57,868 bases of DNA from JBGPRB01 sp964422155 (lineage in GTDB: Bacteria > Chloroflexota > Dehalococcoidia > Dehalococcoidales > RBG-16-60-22), in the NCBI GenBank assembly GCA_964422155.1, contig CAYQZZ010000006.1, positions 1 to 57,868 of the forward strand, in the 5' to 3' direction. Positions 35,324 through 43,640 of the stretch are shown in pieces (position 1 is the stretch's first letter; the number at the start of each line of letters is the position of its first letter). The notes beneath the pieces are model-generated. The model had not been told where the DNA came from. It made no database searches and saw only the letters and a list, made by a program, of their open reading frames with translations. Both the position numbers and the translations under genes were made by a program.

Positions 35324-36310
35324 CTATTCCTTCCTTTCCTCCTTTGTGGAAGGATTCTCTGAAGCCGGTGCTTCTTCTGCCTCATTCTTAGGAAGAACGA
35401 TGGAAAGTATCACAGAAACCACCAGGATTGCCACCACTACTACCAGGGAGACTAACACCGGTATTTCAAACGGTATTTTGAATACATCGGGGAGTATGCT
35501 GAGTATCATCTTGACTCCCACAAAGGCAAGGACGATGCAGATACCGGTTGAAAGGTAGCGGAAGAGGTAAAAAAGCCCGGCGAGGGCAAAGAAAAGAGCT
35601 CTTAGACCCAGAATAGCAAATATGTTAGAGCTATAAACGATAAGAGGGTCAAGGGTAACGGCTAATACCGCCGGAACCGAGTCCACAGCGAACATTATAT
35701 CCATGGTCTCAATAGATACCAGGACGATGATAAGGGGCGTGGCAAAAAGCACTCCATTTATTCTCTTAAAAAAGCTGGTACCCTCATACGCCGGTGCGAC
35801 GCGTACGATTTTTCGGGCGAACCGGACCACCGGGTTCTTTTCTGGCTCGACCTCCTTTTCTTTCTGCGTTACCAGTTTTATGCTGGTATAGATAAGGAAA
35901 GCTCCCAGGACATAGACAAGAAAGTGAAATCTTTCAATGAGCTCAATCCCGGCAAAGATGAATATTCCGCGGAAGACTATGGCACCAAGAATACCCCAGA
36001 GTAAGACCTTACGCTGTGCCTCACGGGGCACAGCAAAATAGGTGAAGATTGCCAGAAAGACAAAGAGATTATCCACGCTCAGGGAATACTCGATCAGATA
36101 GGCAGTAGTGAACAAAACCCCCTTTTCGTGTCCCAGAACAATATATATTACAACATTGAAGATAACGGCTAAGGCGAACCAGAACCCGACCAGTTTGAGG
36201 GCTTCTTTGACAGGGATAACATGAGCTTTGCGCTGGAAGACAAATAGATCAAGGGCAAGTGCCGCCACAAAGATAACTCCGAAGATTGGCCAGAAGTAGG
36301 TTTCGCTCAT
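35324..36310 (-). CDS. TerC/Alx family membrane protein
   Basis: The 328-residue protein has about eight or nine helices and the TerC hallmarks YLIEYSLSVDNLFVFLAIF and METMDIMFAVDSVPAVLAVT, with acidic residues inside the membrane. Family members are linked to tellurite resistance, manganese export or pH-controlled metal handling (Alx). GGAGGCAAGAGAATA precedes the ATG. The charged tail (EAEEAPASENPSTKEERKE) is cytoplasmic. Confidence 0.92.
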   Translation of the reverse strand: MSETYFWPIFGVIFVAALALDLFVFQRKAHVIPVKEALKLVGFWFALAVIFNVVIYIVLGHEKGVLFTTAYLIEYSLSVDNLFVFLAIFTYFAVPREAQRKVLLWGILGAIVFRGIFIFAGIELIERFHFLVYVLGAFLIYTSIKLVTQKEKEVEPEKNPVVRFARKIVRVAPAYEGTSFFKRINGVLFATPLIIVLVSIETMDIMFAVDSVPAVLAVTLDPLIVYSSNIFAILGLRALFFALAGLFYLFRYLSTGICIVLAFVGVKMILSILPDVFKIPFEIPVLVSLVVVVAILVVSVILSIVLPKNEAEEAPASENPSTKEERKE

Positions 36311-36413
36311 TATTCTCTTGCCTCCAGTCTATTATATACCACCGCTTTCTTTTTGCTATGAGTCATCATTGCGAAATGGTCAACAAAATCCGCTAAAGTA
36401 GAAAGTATAGCAT

Positions 36414-37517
36414 TTATTGTTCAGGTGAGGCAAATGTACGCCGGCTGCGCAGCTGGCCGCAGCCAGCATTTATATCCTGCCCCCGCGATTCACGCAGCGT
36501 TACGTTGATGTGGCATTGTTTTAGCTCGTTTTCAAAAGCAAGAATCACCCGCTGGGACGGTGGCCGGAAAGACAGGTCAACTGTAGTATTGGCAGGGATG
36601 AGATTAACATGGCAGTTCAATCCCTGGATAAGTCCGGCCAGAGCACGCGCCTGCGTTATAGAATCGTTGATACCGCTAAAGAGGATATACTCGAAGCTCA
36701 GCCGACGCCCCGTTGACCGGCAATAGTCCTGACAGGCCGGGATAAGCTGTTCCAGGGGATATTTCCTGTTTATTGGGACGAGCCTGTTCCGCAGCCTATT
36801 GTCACTGGCGTGGAGGGACACCGCCAGCCCTATCTGGAGCTTCTCCTTACTTAAGCGTTTTATCTGGGGCACCAATCCGGCCGTAGAGATAACCATATTA
36901 CGGGCACCCAGCCCGAAACCCTCCGGGGAATTAAGCATCTCTATAGCCTGCCAGAGGGCGTCATAGTTCGCCAATGGTTCCCCCATGCCCATGAAGACGA
37001 TATTGGTAATCCGTTTCGCTTTCTCCTTATTGTTCTTACTTTCGTTATGCTGTCCCTGGAGATGATGAGCGAAATAAAGAACCTGGTCGATTATTTCGCC
37101 GGGTGTAAGATTGCGTTCGAAACCCTGCTGCCCGGTCGCACAGAAAGGGCAACCTATGGCACAGCCTGCTTGAGTAGAAACGCAGACCGTACAGCGTCGC
37201 CCGGCGCTGTCCCTATCATAATACATAAGCGCGGACTCTACGGTTTTGCCATCGGCAAGGCTGAAAAGGGCTTTCAAAGTACCATCCTGTCCCGCTGCTT
37301 CTTGCACAAGCCCCAGGCTATGCAACCTGGTTTCATGCGCTAACCTCTGGCGAAAAGCCAGAGGCAGGTCGGTCATCTCTTCAAAAGAAAAAGCCAGGCT
37401 CTTGTAGACCCAGTTCCGGAGCTGTTTTGCCCGGTATTCTGGCTCGCCCATTGATGCTACGAGACTCTCAAGCTGAACATGAGTTAGCTCGGTAATAGCC
37501 ACAGACGCTATTGACAT
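36414..37517 (-). CDS. rlmN: 23S rRNA (adenine-2503-C2)-methyltransferase
   Basis: The 367-residue protein has the RlmN signature: CTVCVSTQAGCAIGCPFCAT with the CAIGCPFC cluster motif, NIVFMGMGEPLANYD, GLVPQIKRLSKEKLQIGLAV, and the C-terminal Cys in INAGCGQLR that forms the covalent intermediate. It uses two SAM molecules to methylate C2 of A2503 in 23S rRNA, and of A37 in some tRNAs. It is a single gene with no strong Shine-Dalgarno site. Confidence 0.96.
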   Translation of the reverse strand: MSIASVAITELTHVQLESLVASMGEPEYRAKQLRNWVYKSLAFSFEEMTDLPLAFRQRLAHETRLHSLGLVQEAAGQDGTLKALFSLADGKTVESALMYYDRDSAGRRCTVCVSTQAGCAIGCPFCATGQQGFERNLTPGEIIDQVLYFAHHLQGQHNESKNNKEKAKRITNIVFMGMGEPLANYDALWQAIEMLNSPEGFGLGARNMVISTAGLVPQIKRLSKEKLQIGLAVSLHASDNRLRNRLVPINRKYPLEQLIPACQDYCRSTGRRLSFEYILFSGINDSITQARALAGLIQGLNCHVNLIPANTTVDLSFRPPSQRVILAFENELKQCHINVTLRESRGQDINAGCGQLRSRRTFASPEQ

Positions 37518-37695
37518 TTGTTATGTCAAATCCTCGGAATTTATTAATACGGACAACGGGTACTGAGAAAATTATATCATGAGGACAATTCTTTAGGAAA
37601 AATAATGGAAAAGAAATTTTTGAGGAGGGAAAGCTTTATATCACGTACGAAAAAGAAAACCGGTTGTTTCCTATTAATATATATATTATATGATT

Positions 37696-37989
37696 TTATT
37701 TTCTTCTCCGGTTTCTTTTCCAACCAAGGGACGTAAGCAAATCGCCAATATCGACCTCGCGGTGAGTGTGCTGGCGTAGCGAGAGGTCGGGGTTGATTCG
37801 ATACCTCACTCCCCTGCCCTCTCTTTTCTTCCCGATATAGCCGGCAGCGTAAAGGTCAGCAATGATTTTTCGGACTGCCCTCTCCGTGACTCCCATAGCT
37901 GCTCCAAGCTCAAGGGCCGTAATACGGGAATGCTTGGCAATTAAGCTGAGGGCTACGGCATGTTTGGTGATAAAAGTCCACTCCGGCAT
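37696..37989 (-). CDS. Small winged-helix transcription regulator
   Basis: The 97-residue protein is one winged helix: TKHAVALSLIAKHSRITALE, then LGAAMGVTERAVRKIIADLY and AAGYIGKKREGRGVRYRINP for the wing. It resembles MarR/HTH regulators of unknown ligand. GGGAG precedes the ATG. The upstream region has two palindromes (38,048-38,057 and 38,083-38,098), plausible self-operators. Confidence 0.8.
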   Translation of the reverse strand: MPEWTFITKHAVALSLIAKHSRITALELGAAMGVTERAVRKIIADLYAAGYIGKKREGRGVRYRINPDLSLRQHTHREVDIGDLLTSLGWKRNRRRK

Positions 37990-38047
37990 GGTTGGCGCTC
38001 CCTAAAAAATCCTGAAATTAAGAAATTATTGACACCCAACTATTATG

Positions 38048-38098
38048 ATGATATCATTCATGATATATTAATTCATGTATTAATTACACATGTGTAAT
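38048..38098. promoter_or_regulatory. Palindromic operator-like sites between the HTH gene and the coiled-coil genes
   Basis: ATGATATCAT (38,048-38,057) and the 16-base perfect palindrome ATTACACATGTGTAAT (38,083-38,098) lie in a very AT-rich divergent region. The HTH regulator is read leftward and the 666-residue coiled-coil gene rightward, so the sites could be bound by that regulator. Confidence 0.45.
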
Positions 38099-38166
38099 AA
38101 TTTATATCATACTCTCCAGCCGATTGCAAGACCTCAGAAAAATACGCCTACTAAATTTAGATTAAA

Positions 38167-38246
38167 AGATGTATAATTCAGTGGTATACATCTGGAAAAA
38201 TTAATTTTTAAGATGTATAATCTATGGAAAATGTCTGGAAAATGCT
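38167..38246 (+). repeat. Two direct repeats with a -10-like core and an inverted repeat
   Basis: AGATGTATAAT occurs at 38,167 and 38,211, and each copy continues with a TGG...TCTGGAAAA stretch, about 36 bases in all. In the first copy AGATGTATA (38,167-38,175) pairs perfectly with TATACATCT (38,185-38,193). TATAAT in both copies looks like a -10 box, but no good -35 box is placed correctly. They probably control the coiled-coil gene at 38,333. Confidence 0.4.
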
Positions 38247-38332
38247 ATTTACAGGGAGTATAATTATTGAAGCCTTTAGTGGCAGCAAAAGACTGCCCTT
38301 GAAATAGTTATAGGCGATGAAGGAGACCAAAG

Positions 38333-40333
38333 ATGGTTACTAGAAATGTTGGGCAACCAGAAGAACGGAAGATTGTCAAATCTCCAAAAATAATGAGCAA
38401 GCCGCTCCCCCAGATTCTCGACGAAATGGATGATAATATCAGGGCAGCGGCAGAAGCAGCTCGTAAAGCCGAAGAGGCTGCCAGGGCAGCTAAAGAAGCT
38501 GCCGGTTCCGCCACCAAGGCTTCGGCTGAAGCCGAGAAACGTGCGGAAGAAGCCAAGAAAGCCGGCCAGATGGCAGCTGAGACGGCTACCAGGGCTGCTG
38601 CTGAAGCGGCCAGAAAAGCCGAAGAAACAGCCAAAGCCGCCAGGCTGGCTGCTGAAGCAGCGGGGCGGAAAGCTGAAGAGGCAGATGCCAGTGCCAAAGC
38701 GGCAGTTGAATCATTCAGGAAAGCCGCCGAGGAGGCTTCCAAAAAAGCGCAGGAGGCAAGCAATGCCGCCAGGGCCGCTGCTGAAATGGCCGCGAAATCC
38801 GCTCAGAAGGCGGCATCTGACGCTACTAAAAAAGCCGAGGAAGCCGCTCGAAGAGCCATTGAGGCAAGCGAAGCTGCCAAGGCTGCCGCTGCCAAAGCAC
38901 TGAAGGCAGCCCAAGAAGCCGCCGCCGAGGCGAAGAGAGCATCCGAAGAAGCCGCCAGATTGGCTCAAGAGGCCGGAGAGGCTGCTACCCTGGCTGCCGA
39001 GGAGGCGAGGAGGGCAGCCGAAGAAGCCGGACGCAGGGCTGAAGAAGCCGCCGCCGAGGCGACCCGGAAAATGGAGGAAGTAGACCTTGCCGCCAAGGCA
39101 GCTGCCGCCGCCGCCGAAAGGGCTGCTGAAGAAGCGGCCGCCCGAGCCCAAGAAAAAGCTATGCTGGCCACGCAGGCTGTTCAGGAAGCAATTGAAGCGG
39201 CTAATGCTGCCGGCAAACAAGCGGATGAAGACGCTAAAGAAGCCAGAGCCGCCCGTTCCGAATTATCTAAATCATTATCGGCAGAAACAGCCATCAAATC
39301 CGAGCAGGCAGGAAGGAAAGCGAAGCGCTCTGCTGCCAACGCTTATCAGGCTGCTGATATAACACAAATAAGAGCACAGGCTGCTGATAGCATCGGCGAT
39401 GAAGCTATTGAAGCAGCTACCAGGGTATCCGGACGACTTGCCGAAAGAGTAGATGAGGCCGGACGGGAAGCCAAGGATGCGGCTGCTAAAGGCTTTCAGA
39501 CAGTAGAAAAGCTCCGCAAGAAAGCCGGGCAAGCCGACATAGCCGGTGACGAAGCTGTTGAAGCAGCTTCCCAGGCACTACATCAGATGGTAAAGCAGGC
39601 GGAGGCCCTTTCCAAAGCCGCCGAAGCCGCTGCTGAAGCTGCCAAGGCTGCCTCCCGCGAAGCAGAAAGTGCCGCCGAAGCAGCCATGAGAAAGGCCGGC
39701 GAAGAGTTCGCCAGAAAGGCCGAAGAGGCCAAAAAGGCAGCCGAACAAGCTGGACGCAGGGCCGAAGAAGCCGGACGCAGGGCTGAAGAAGCCGCCAGAG
39801 CCGCCAAGGAAGCCGCCGAGGCAGCCATTAAAGCTGCCCGCGAAGAAGGTGCCCAAAATGCCGAAGAGGCCAAGAGAGCGGCTGAAGAAGCCGGGCGCAG
39901 GGCTGAAGAAGCCGCCCGAGCCGCCAAGCAAGCCGCCGAAGCCGCCATGAAGGCCGTTGGCGAACAAGCTGCCAGAAAGGCCGAAGAGGCTAAGAGAGCG
40001 GCTGAAGAAGCCAAGTTAGCCGCCCAGGAAGCCGCGAAACGAGCCGAAGAGGTAGCCAGAGCCGCCATGGCTGCCGCCGAAGAGGCCAGGAGAGTTACGG
40101 AAAAAGCCGCTGCCAGAGCTGAAGCAGTTGCTCAAGAAGCGAAGGCCGCCGCCGAAGCCGCCGCCAGGGCCGCCGAAGAAGCCATTGCCAAAGCCACTGC
40201 CGCTATCCCGACAGCCCTCGTCAGGAAGATACTTGGTTCCTGGGAATTCATCACCTTCCTGGTGATTGCCATGCTGGCTGCGGTCTTTGGTTCGGTAGCT
40301 ATAAGCGTCGGCCTATCCAGCCTGGCCCCGTAA
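38333..40333 (+). CDS. Alanine-rich giant coiled-coil protein with a C-terminal membrane anchor
   Basis: The 666-residue protein starts after GAAGGAGACC. The N-terminus carries SKPLPQILDEMDDNI, shared with the next two genes. Residues of about 40-630 are an almost unbroken Ala/Glu/Lys/Arg helix with heptad-like A-x-x-A spacing, such as ARKAEEAARAAKEA. Two near-identical blocks of about 40 residues lie around 480-560 (EEAKRAAEEAGRRAEEAARA). One interruption near residue 290-370 is less regular. The last 30 residues are a membrane helix (FITFLVIAMLAAVFGSVAIS). The protein could be an envelope spacer or tether. No catalytic domain is seen. It is unusual in length and purity of composition. Confidence 0.88.
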   Translation: MVTRNVGQPEERKIVKSPKIMSKPLPQILDEMDDNIRAAAEAARKAEEAARAAKEAAGSATKASAEAEKRAEEAKKAGQMAAETATRAAAEAARKAEETAKAARLAAEAAGRKAEEADASAKAAVESFRKAAEEASKKAQEASNAARAAAEMAAKSAQKAASDATKKAEEAARRAIEASEAAKAAAAKALKAAQEAAAEAKRASEEAARLAQEAGEAATLAAEEARRAAEEAGRRAEEAAAEATRKMEEVDLAAKAAAAAAERAAEEAAARAQEKAMLATQAVQEAIEAANAAGKQADEDAKEARAARSELSKSLSAETAIKSEQAGRKAKRSAANAYQAADITQIRAQAADSIGDEAIEAATRVSGRLAERVDEAGREAKDAAAKGFQTVEKLRKKAGQADIAGDEAVEAASQALHQMVKQAEALSKAAEAAAEAAKAASREAESAAEAAMRKAGEEFARKAEEAKKAAEQAGRRAEEAGRRAEEAARAAKEAAEAAIKAAREEGAQNAEEAKRAAEEAGRRAEEAARAAKQAAEAAMKAVGEQAARKAEEAKRAAEEAKLAAQEAAKRAEEVARAAMAAAEEARRVTEKAAARAEAVAQEAKAAAEAAARAAEEAIAKATAAIPTALVRKILGSWEFITFLVIAMLAAVFGSVAISVGLSSLAP

Positions 40334-40498
40334 TGAAAAAAGGATAAAGTAAAATCTTTCGTAACCGATAGCTCAGTGAAGGACTAGCTGAATATAGAAT
40401 GGTCCTCCACTATCTTATCGACGTTTCGAGCGTTATATATTAGTGAAAAAAGAAGAACGATAAAATTGCCGAAAGGCAGTTTTTAAAAAGGAGATATT

Positions 40499-40795
40499 AT
40501 GGTAACGGAAATGAAACCGAAGAAGATAATGGTTCAACCACTCCCCCAAATCCTAGATGAAATTGATGATAGTATCAGGCTGGCTAATGAAGCCGCCGTA
40601 GACGCTAGAAAAGCGGCTGAGGAAGCCCGCCGGGCCGGGGAAAAAGCGGCTAATGAAGCCGCCAGAGTAGCCGCTGAGGCAATTTCGAAGGTCCAAAAGA
40701 CCGCGGAGGACGCTCTGGCACTGGCCAAACTGCTGAACTCAGCCGTTATGGAAATGGCCCAGGGCCTGGAGAAAAAACTCTCCACCAAAAAGTAA
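40499..40795 (+). CDS. Short coiled-coil paralogue 2
   Basis: The 98-residue protein follows AAAAAGGAGATATT. It shares the start PKKIMVQPLPQILDEIDDSI with the large neighbour and then has about 45 residues of Ala-rich helix (ARKAAEEARRAGEKAANEAA) and a soluble tail (LLNSAVMEMAQGLEKKLS). It has no membrane helix. It might pair with the large protein through its coiled coil. It lies 165 bases downstream of that gene on the same strand. Confidence 0.85.
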   Translation: MVTEMKPKKIMVQPLPQILDEIDDSIRLANEAAVDARKAAEEARRAGEKAANEAARVAAEAISKVQKTAEDALALAKLLNSAVMEMAQGLEKKLSTKK

Positions 40796-40834
40796 TCGTC
40801 AAAACTAAAATAATAGCTTGAAGGAGAAAGCCGG

Positions 40835-41257
40835 ATGAATAAAAATCCCAGGAAACCGATCGATGAGTCGGTGGAGATGGAAGATAAACTACCCAAAATA
40901 ATGACCCAACCTCTTCCCATGATTCTCGATGAACTCGAGAATTATATCAAACGGGTAGAGGAAGCCGTAAAACAGGCGCAGGCCGCCGCCAGAGATTCCA
41001 GAGAAGCCGCCGCGCAGGCAAAATTGAGCGGTGAAAAAGCCGCCGAAGCCGCCAAAAAGGCAGCTGATGCCGCCGTGGCCAAGGTAAGGGAAGAGGCAGC
41101 TAGAGCCGCCGAAGCCCTTGGCGATAGGATTACCGAAGTATCAGAAAATCTGGATAGCCTCGAAGATAGAGTTAAGCAGGAAGCTATCTCGCTGGATGAG
41201 GCATTCCTTGCTTTAAAAGACAAGCATATTGAACAGTCTCCCTTCTTCGAGAACTAG
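40835..41257 (+). CDS. Short coiled-coil paralogue 3
   Basis: The 140-residue protein follows GAAGGAGAAAGCC. It has PKIMTQPLPMILDELENYI near its start, the same motif as its two neighbours, then an Ala-rich helix (AAARDSREAAAQAKLSGEKA) and a less alanine-rich second half with EVSENLDSLEDRVKQE. It ends in EQSPFFEN without a membrane anchor. The 39-base gap to gene 2 makes a joint transcript likely. Confidence 0.85.
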   Translation: MNKNPRKPIDESVEMEDKLPKIMTQPLPMILDELENYIKRVEEAVKQAQAAARDSREAAAQAKLSGEKAAEAAKKAADAAVAKVREEAARAAEALGDRITEVSENLDSLEDRVKQEAISLDEAFLALKDKHIEQSPFFEN

Positions 41258-41411
41258 ATAGTACTGTAATAGCCTTGGAAATATCCCGCGGGTTCTTTGT
41301 CTCAAGGAACCGTGGTGAAATATGAAGCTACAATCGAAGCTGAAGCTTTGTCACGGAAAACTTTAGTAAGTTTTTCTGTAGCTTCTAGTTAGTGGAGTAT
41401 ATTCATATCTT
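41258..41411 (+). other. Structured intergenic RNA-like region
   Basis: Several hairpins can be drawn. GAAGCTACA (41,324-41,332) pairs with TGTAGCTTC (41,377-41,385), enclosing AAAACTT-TAGT-AAGTTTT (41,357-41,374). GGTTC and GAACC near 41,291-41,312 can also pair. This could be a 3' UTR structure or a small RNA; nothing matches a known riboswitch. No reading frame of note lies here. Confidence 0.35.
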
Positions 41412-41417
41412 AAAAAA

Positions 41418-41457
41418 GGCAGGAGAGTTATTATTTCCCCGGAATAACTTCCCTGCC
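41418..41457 (+). terminator. Strong hairpin terminator after the coiled-coil genes
   Basis: GGCAGGAGAGTTATT pairs with AATAACTTCCCTGCC, about 14 pairs with one mismatch, around the loop ATTTCCCCGG. AAAAAA lies before it and CTTT after it, so it could end transcription from either side. It closes the coiled-coil operon before the cupin-like genes. Confidence 0.72.
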
Positions 41458-41588
41458 TTTCAGCTTTAAATGTATTTTATTCTTCTTTTCCCCTGGACTC
41501 TATTTTAATGATATACTGGAACCATCATATTCAAAAAAGGTAATATCTATCCTGAATTTGCGAGTATTTACGATAAAGGAGCACCGAC

Positions 41589-42032
41589 ATGGCCGGGAAC
41601 ATAAAACATGGAGAATATATTACTGAACTGGCGACAATTCAATCAATGTACAAACAGATTACGGCATCCCAGGTAGCCATCGGCGGCGAAAGAGACTTGA
41701 AGGGCGCCAAATTTTCGATGGGATGGTCTTATATCACCGAGCCGTTCCTCATGGTGGCGGAGGCTCATACCCATGATTTCGACCAGATTATTTTTTATCT
41801 CGGCGGCGACCCCGGTAAGGTCGGTGAGTTCGATGCCGAAATAGAGATGCACCTGGGAAAAGACCAGAAGAAACATATCATCGACTACACATCGTGCGTT
41901 TACATACCCGCCGGGCTATTGCATTGTCCCCTTAATGTAAAAAAGGTGAACACACCATTTATGTTTATCGATATCACCCTCTCTCCCGGGTTTTCTGTCA
42001 GGCCGCTCCCGCCGGCATCCCAGCGAAAATAA
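41589..42032 (+). CDS. Cupin-like protein, paralogue 1
   Basis: The 147-residue protein starts after AAAGGAGCACCGAC. It has cupin-type metal-site segments: EAHTHDFDQIIFYLGGD and YIPAGLLHCPLNVKK. The two His clusters and the beta-rich pattern fit a small cupin. The ligand and reaction are unknown. A similar gene follows 135 bases later. Confidence 0.75.
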   Translation: MAGNIKHGEYITELATIQSMYKQITASQVAIGGERDLKGAKFSMGWSYITEPFLMVAEAHTHDFDQIIFYLGGDPGKVGEFDAEIEMHLGKDQKKHIIDYTSCVYIPAGLLHCPLNVKKVNTPFMFIDITLSPGFSVRPLPPASQRK

Positions 42033-42167
42033 CGGTATCAAGACTGTTACCAGGCCCATTATGTATATGGATTTTCCGCTTACCCCGAAATATGAAATCA
42101 AAGAAAAGAAGCAACCCTGAAAAAGGCTGAGAAATACTTTAATATTGAATATGGAGGATTAAAGCAT

Positions 42168-42656
42168 ATGGCTAAAGCAAAATACGATAAATACTTCCTC
42201 ACCGATTTCAAAGAGCCGTCCAATCTTCCGGCTGTGGCTGGCCCGCAGGCTTATTTCAGAGGTGCCCGGCAGATTCCTGGCGCCAACCTTAACATGGGGT
42301 GGCAGCTGTTCGTCAAACCGATACACCTGGAAAAAGAACCCCATACCCATGATGTCGATGAATACCTTATCTTCCTCGGGGGAAAACTGCCGGACCTGTT
42401 CGAATCTTTTAAGGCGGAAGTAGATTTCTGCATCGGGGAAGAGCAGGAAAAGCACGTCATTAATAAGGCCACGATTATCTTTATCCCCAAAGGACTGGTC
42501 CATTGCCCGCTTGACTTAAGAAAAATTGACGAACCTATCCTGTTCCACGCTATTCTGCTGTCTCCCAGGTTCACCAAAACTATGAACGGTAAAGAATTCT
42601 CTTACGATGGCCCCACCGCTCCAGGAATGAAAGGTCCTGTCGTTTTAGACCTGTAA
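42168..42656 (+). CDS. Cupin-like protein, paralogue 2
   Basis: The 162-residue protein starts after GGAGGATTAAAGCAT. It repeats the pattern of its neighbour: EPHTHDVDEYLIFLGGK and FIPKGLVHCPLDLRK, plus NMGWQLFVKPI. Both copies keep His-x-His-Asp and a Cys after the last His (LHCPL/VHCPL). They probably form one functional pair. The family is uncharacterised to my knowledge. Confidence 0.75.
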   Translation: MAKAKYDKYFLTDFKEPSNLPAVAGPQAYFRGARQIPGANLNMGWQLFVKPIHLEKEPHTHDVDEYLIFLGGKLPDLFESFKAEVDFCIGEEQEKHVINKATIIFIPKGLVHCPLDLRKIDEPILFHAILLSPRFTKTMNGKEFSYDGPTAPGMKGPVVLDL

Positions 42657-42739
42657 CTGCTCATGCAACTCAGATGGCTGGGATTGCATTTTAATAATAA
42701 AAGAGAGTTTTAATTAATAGTAATGATCAAGGTGGCAAG

Positions 42740-43633
42740 TTGAAGAGACTGAAATTCTGGTTTCTGGAGACCCGCCCGCAGTTCCTGACGCTATCCATCG
42801 TGCTGGCTTTTCTCGGCACCTCCATCGCCTGGTATGACGGCTATTTCAACCTGTGGCATGCCCTGCTCGCCGGTATCGGGCTGGTGCTCACCCATGCGAG
42901 CGTGAATATACTCAATGACTACTTCGATTTTCGGAGCGGTATCGACCTGGCCGCCAGGCGTACCCCGTTCAGCGGGGGGAGCGGCATCCTCCCGGCTGAA
43001 CTGCTCTCGCCGCGACAGGTGCTGTGGCTGGGAATAGTCATGCTCGTACTTGCCGTACCCATTGGAATATATTTCGTCATCATACGCGGCTGGCAACTGC
43101 TGCCGCTGCTAATAGTGGCGGCCTTCTTCATACTGCTTTACAGCCCTTTCATTCTCAAACGCCCCTGGCCGGAGTGGGTCGCCGGCGCCGGCCTCGGTGC
43201 ACTGCCCATACTCGGTTTATACTTTGCCCAGAGAGGTGCTTATACCTGTACTGCGGCTGTCGCCTGTATTCCCTCCGCCTTCCTGGTGCACAATCTGCTG
43301 CTGCTCAACGAATTCCCCGATGTTGAAGCCGATATGCTGGCCGACCGTAAGACTGTGCCCATCTCTATCGGCAAGAACAGGGCTGCCATCTTTTACTCGG
43401 TAGTGGTTATTGCCGTGTACCTGTGGATTATAGGATGGGTAGCGGCGCAGGTAATGCCCGTCTGGACGCTGCTGGCCCTGCTGACATTGCCCCTTACCAT
43501 CAGGGCTATTAACGGCGCCCGCCATCATGACGATGCCTCCAAACTCATACCAGCCATGGCGGCCAATGTTATGACCGTGCTGCTGACACAGCTACTTATG
43601 GGAATCGGGTACATTCTGGGTCGCGTTTTTTGA
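42740..43633 (+). CDS. menA: 1,4-dihydroxy-2-naphthoate prenyltransferase (UbiA family)
   Basis: The 297-residue protein has about eight or nine membrane helices and both UbiA Asp-rich motifs: NILNDYFDFRSGIDLAARRT (first) and NEFPDVEADMLADRKTVPIS (second). The neighbour ubiE/menG makes the menaquinone branch most likely, so MenA is preferred over UbiA proper. It attaches a polyprenyl chain to DHNA in the membrane. The start is TTG after AAGGTGG. Confidence 0.85.
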   Translation: MKRLKFWFLETRPQFLTLSIVLAFLGTSIAWYDGYFNLWHALLAGIGLVLTHASVNILNDYFDFRSGIDLAARRTPFSGGSGILPAELLSPRQVLWLGIVMLVLAVPIGIYFVIIRGWQLLPLLIVAAFFILLYSPFILKRPWPEWVAGAGLGALPILGLYFAQRGAYTCTAAVACIPSAFLVHNLLLLNEFPDVEADMLADRKTVPISIGKNRAAIFYSVVVIAVYLWIIGWVAAQVMPVWTLLALLTLPLTIRAINGARHHDDASKLIPAMAANVMTVLLTQLLMGIGYILGRVF

Positions 43634-43640
43634 TATCGCT

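Noticed and set aside
38160..38250. CRISPR array from the AGATGTATAAT repeats
   Set aside because: Only two copies, diverged after about 12 bases, and no cas genes are nearby.
38308..40068. Minus-strand Ala/Ser/Gly-rich frames opposite the coiled-coil gene
   Set aside because: They arise from the repeated GCC/GCT/GAA codons of the real gene read backwards; none has a start signal.
41258..41411. Known riboswitch
   Set aside because: The hairpins do not match the conserved cores I know, and the region lies after, not before, the nearest genes.
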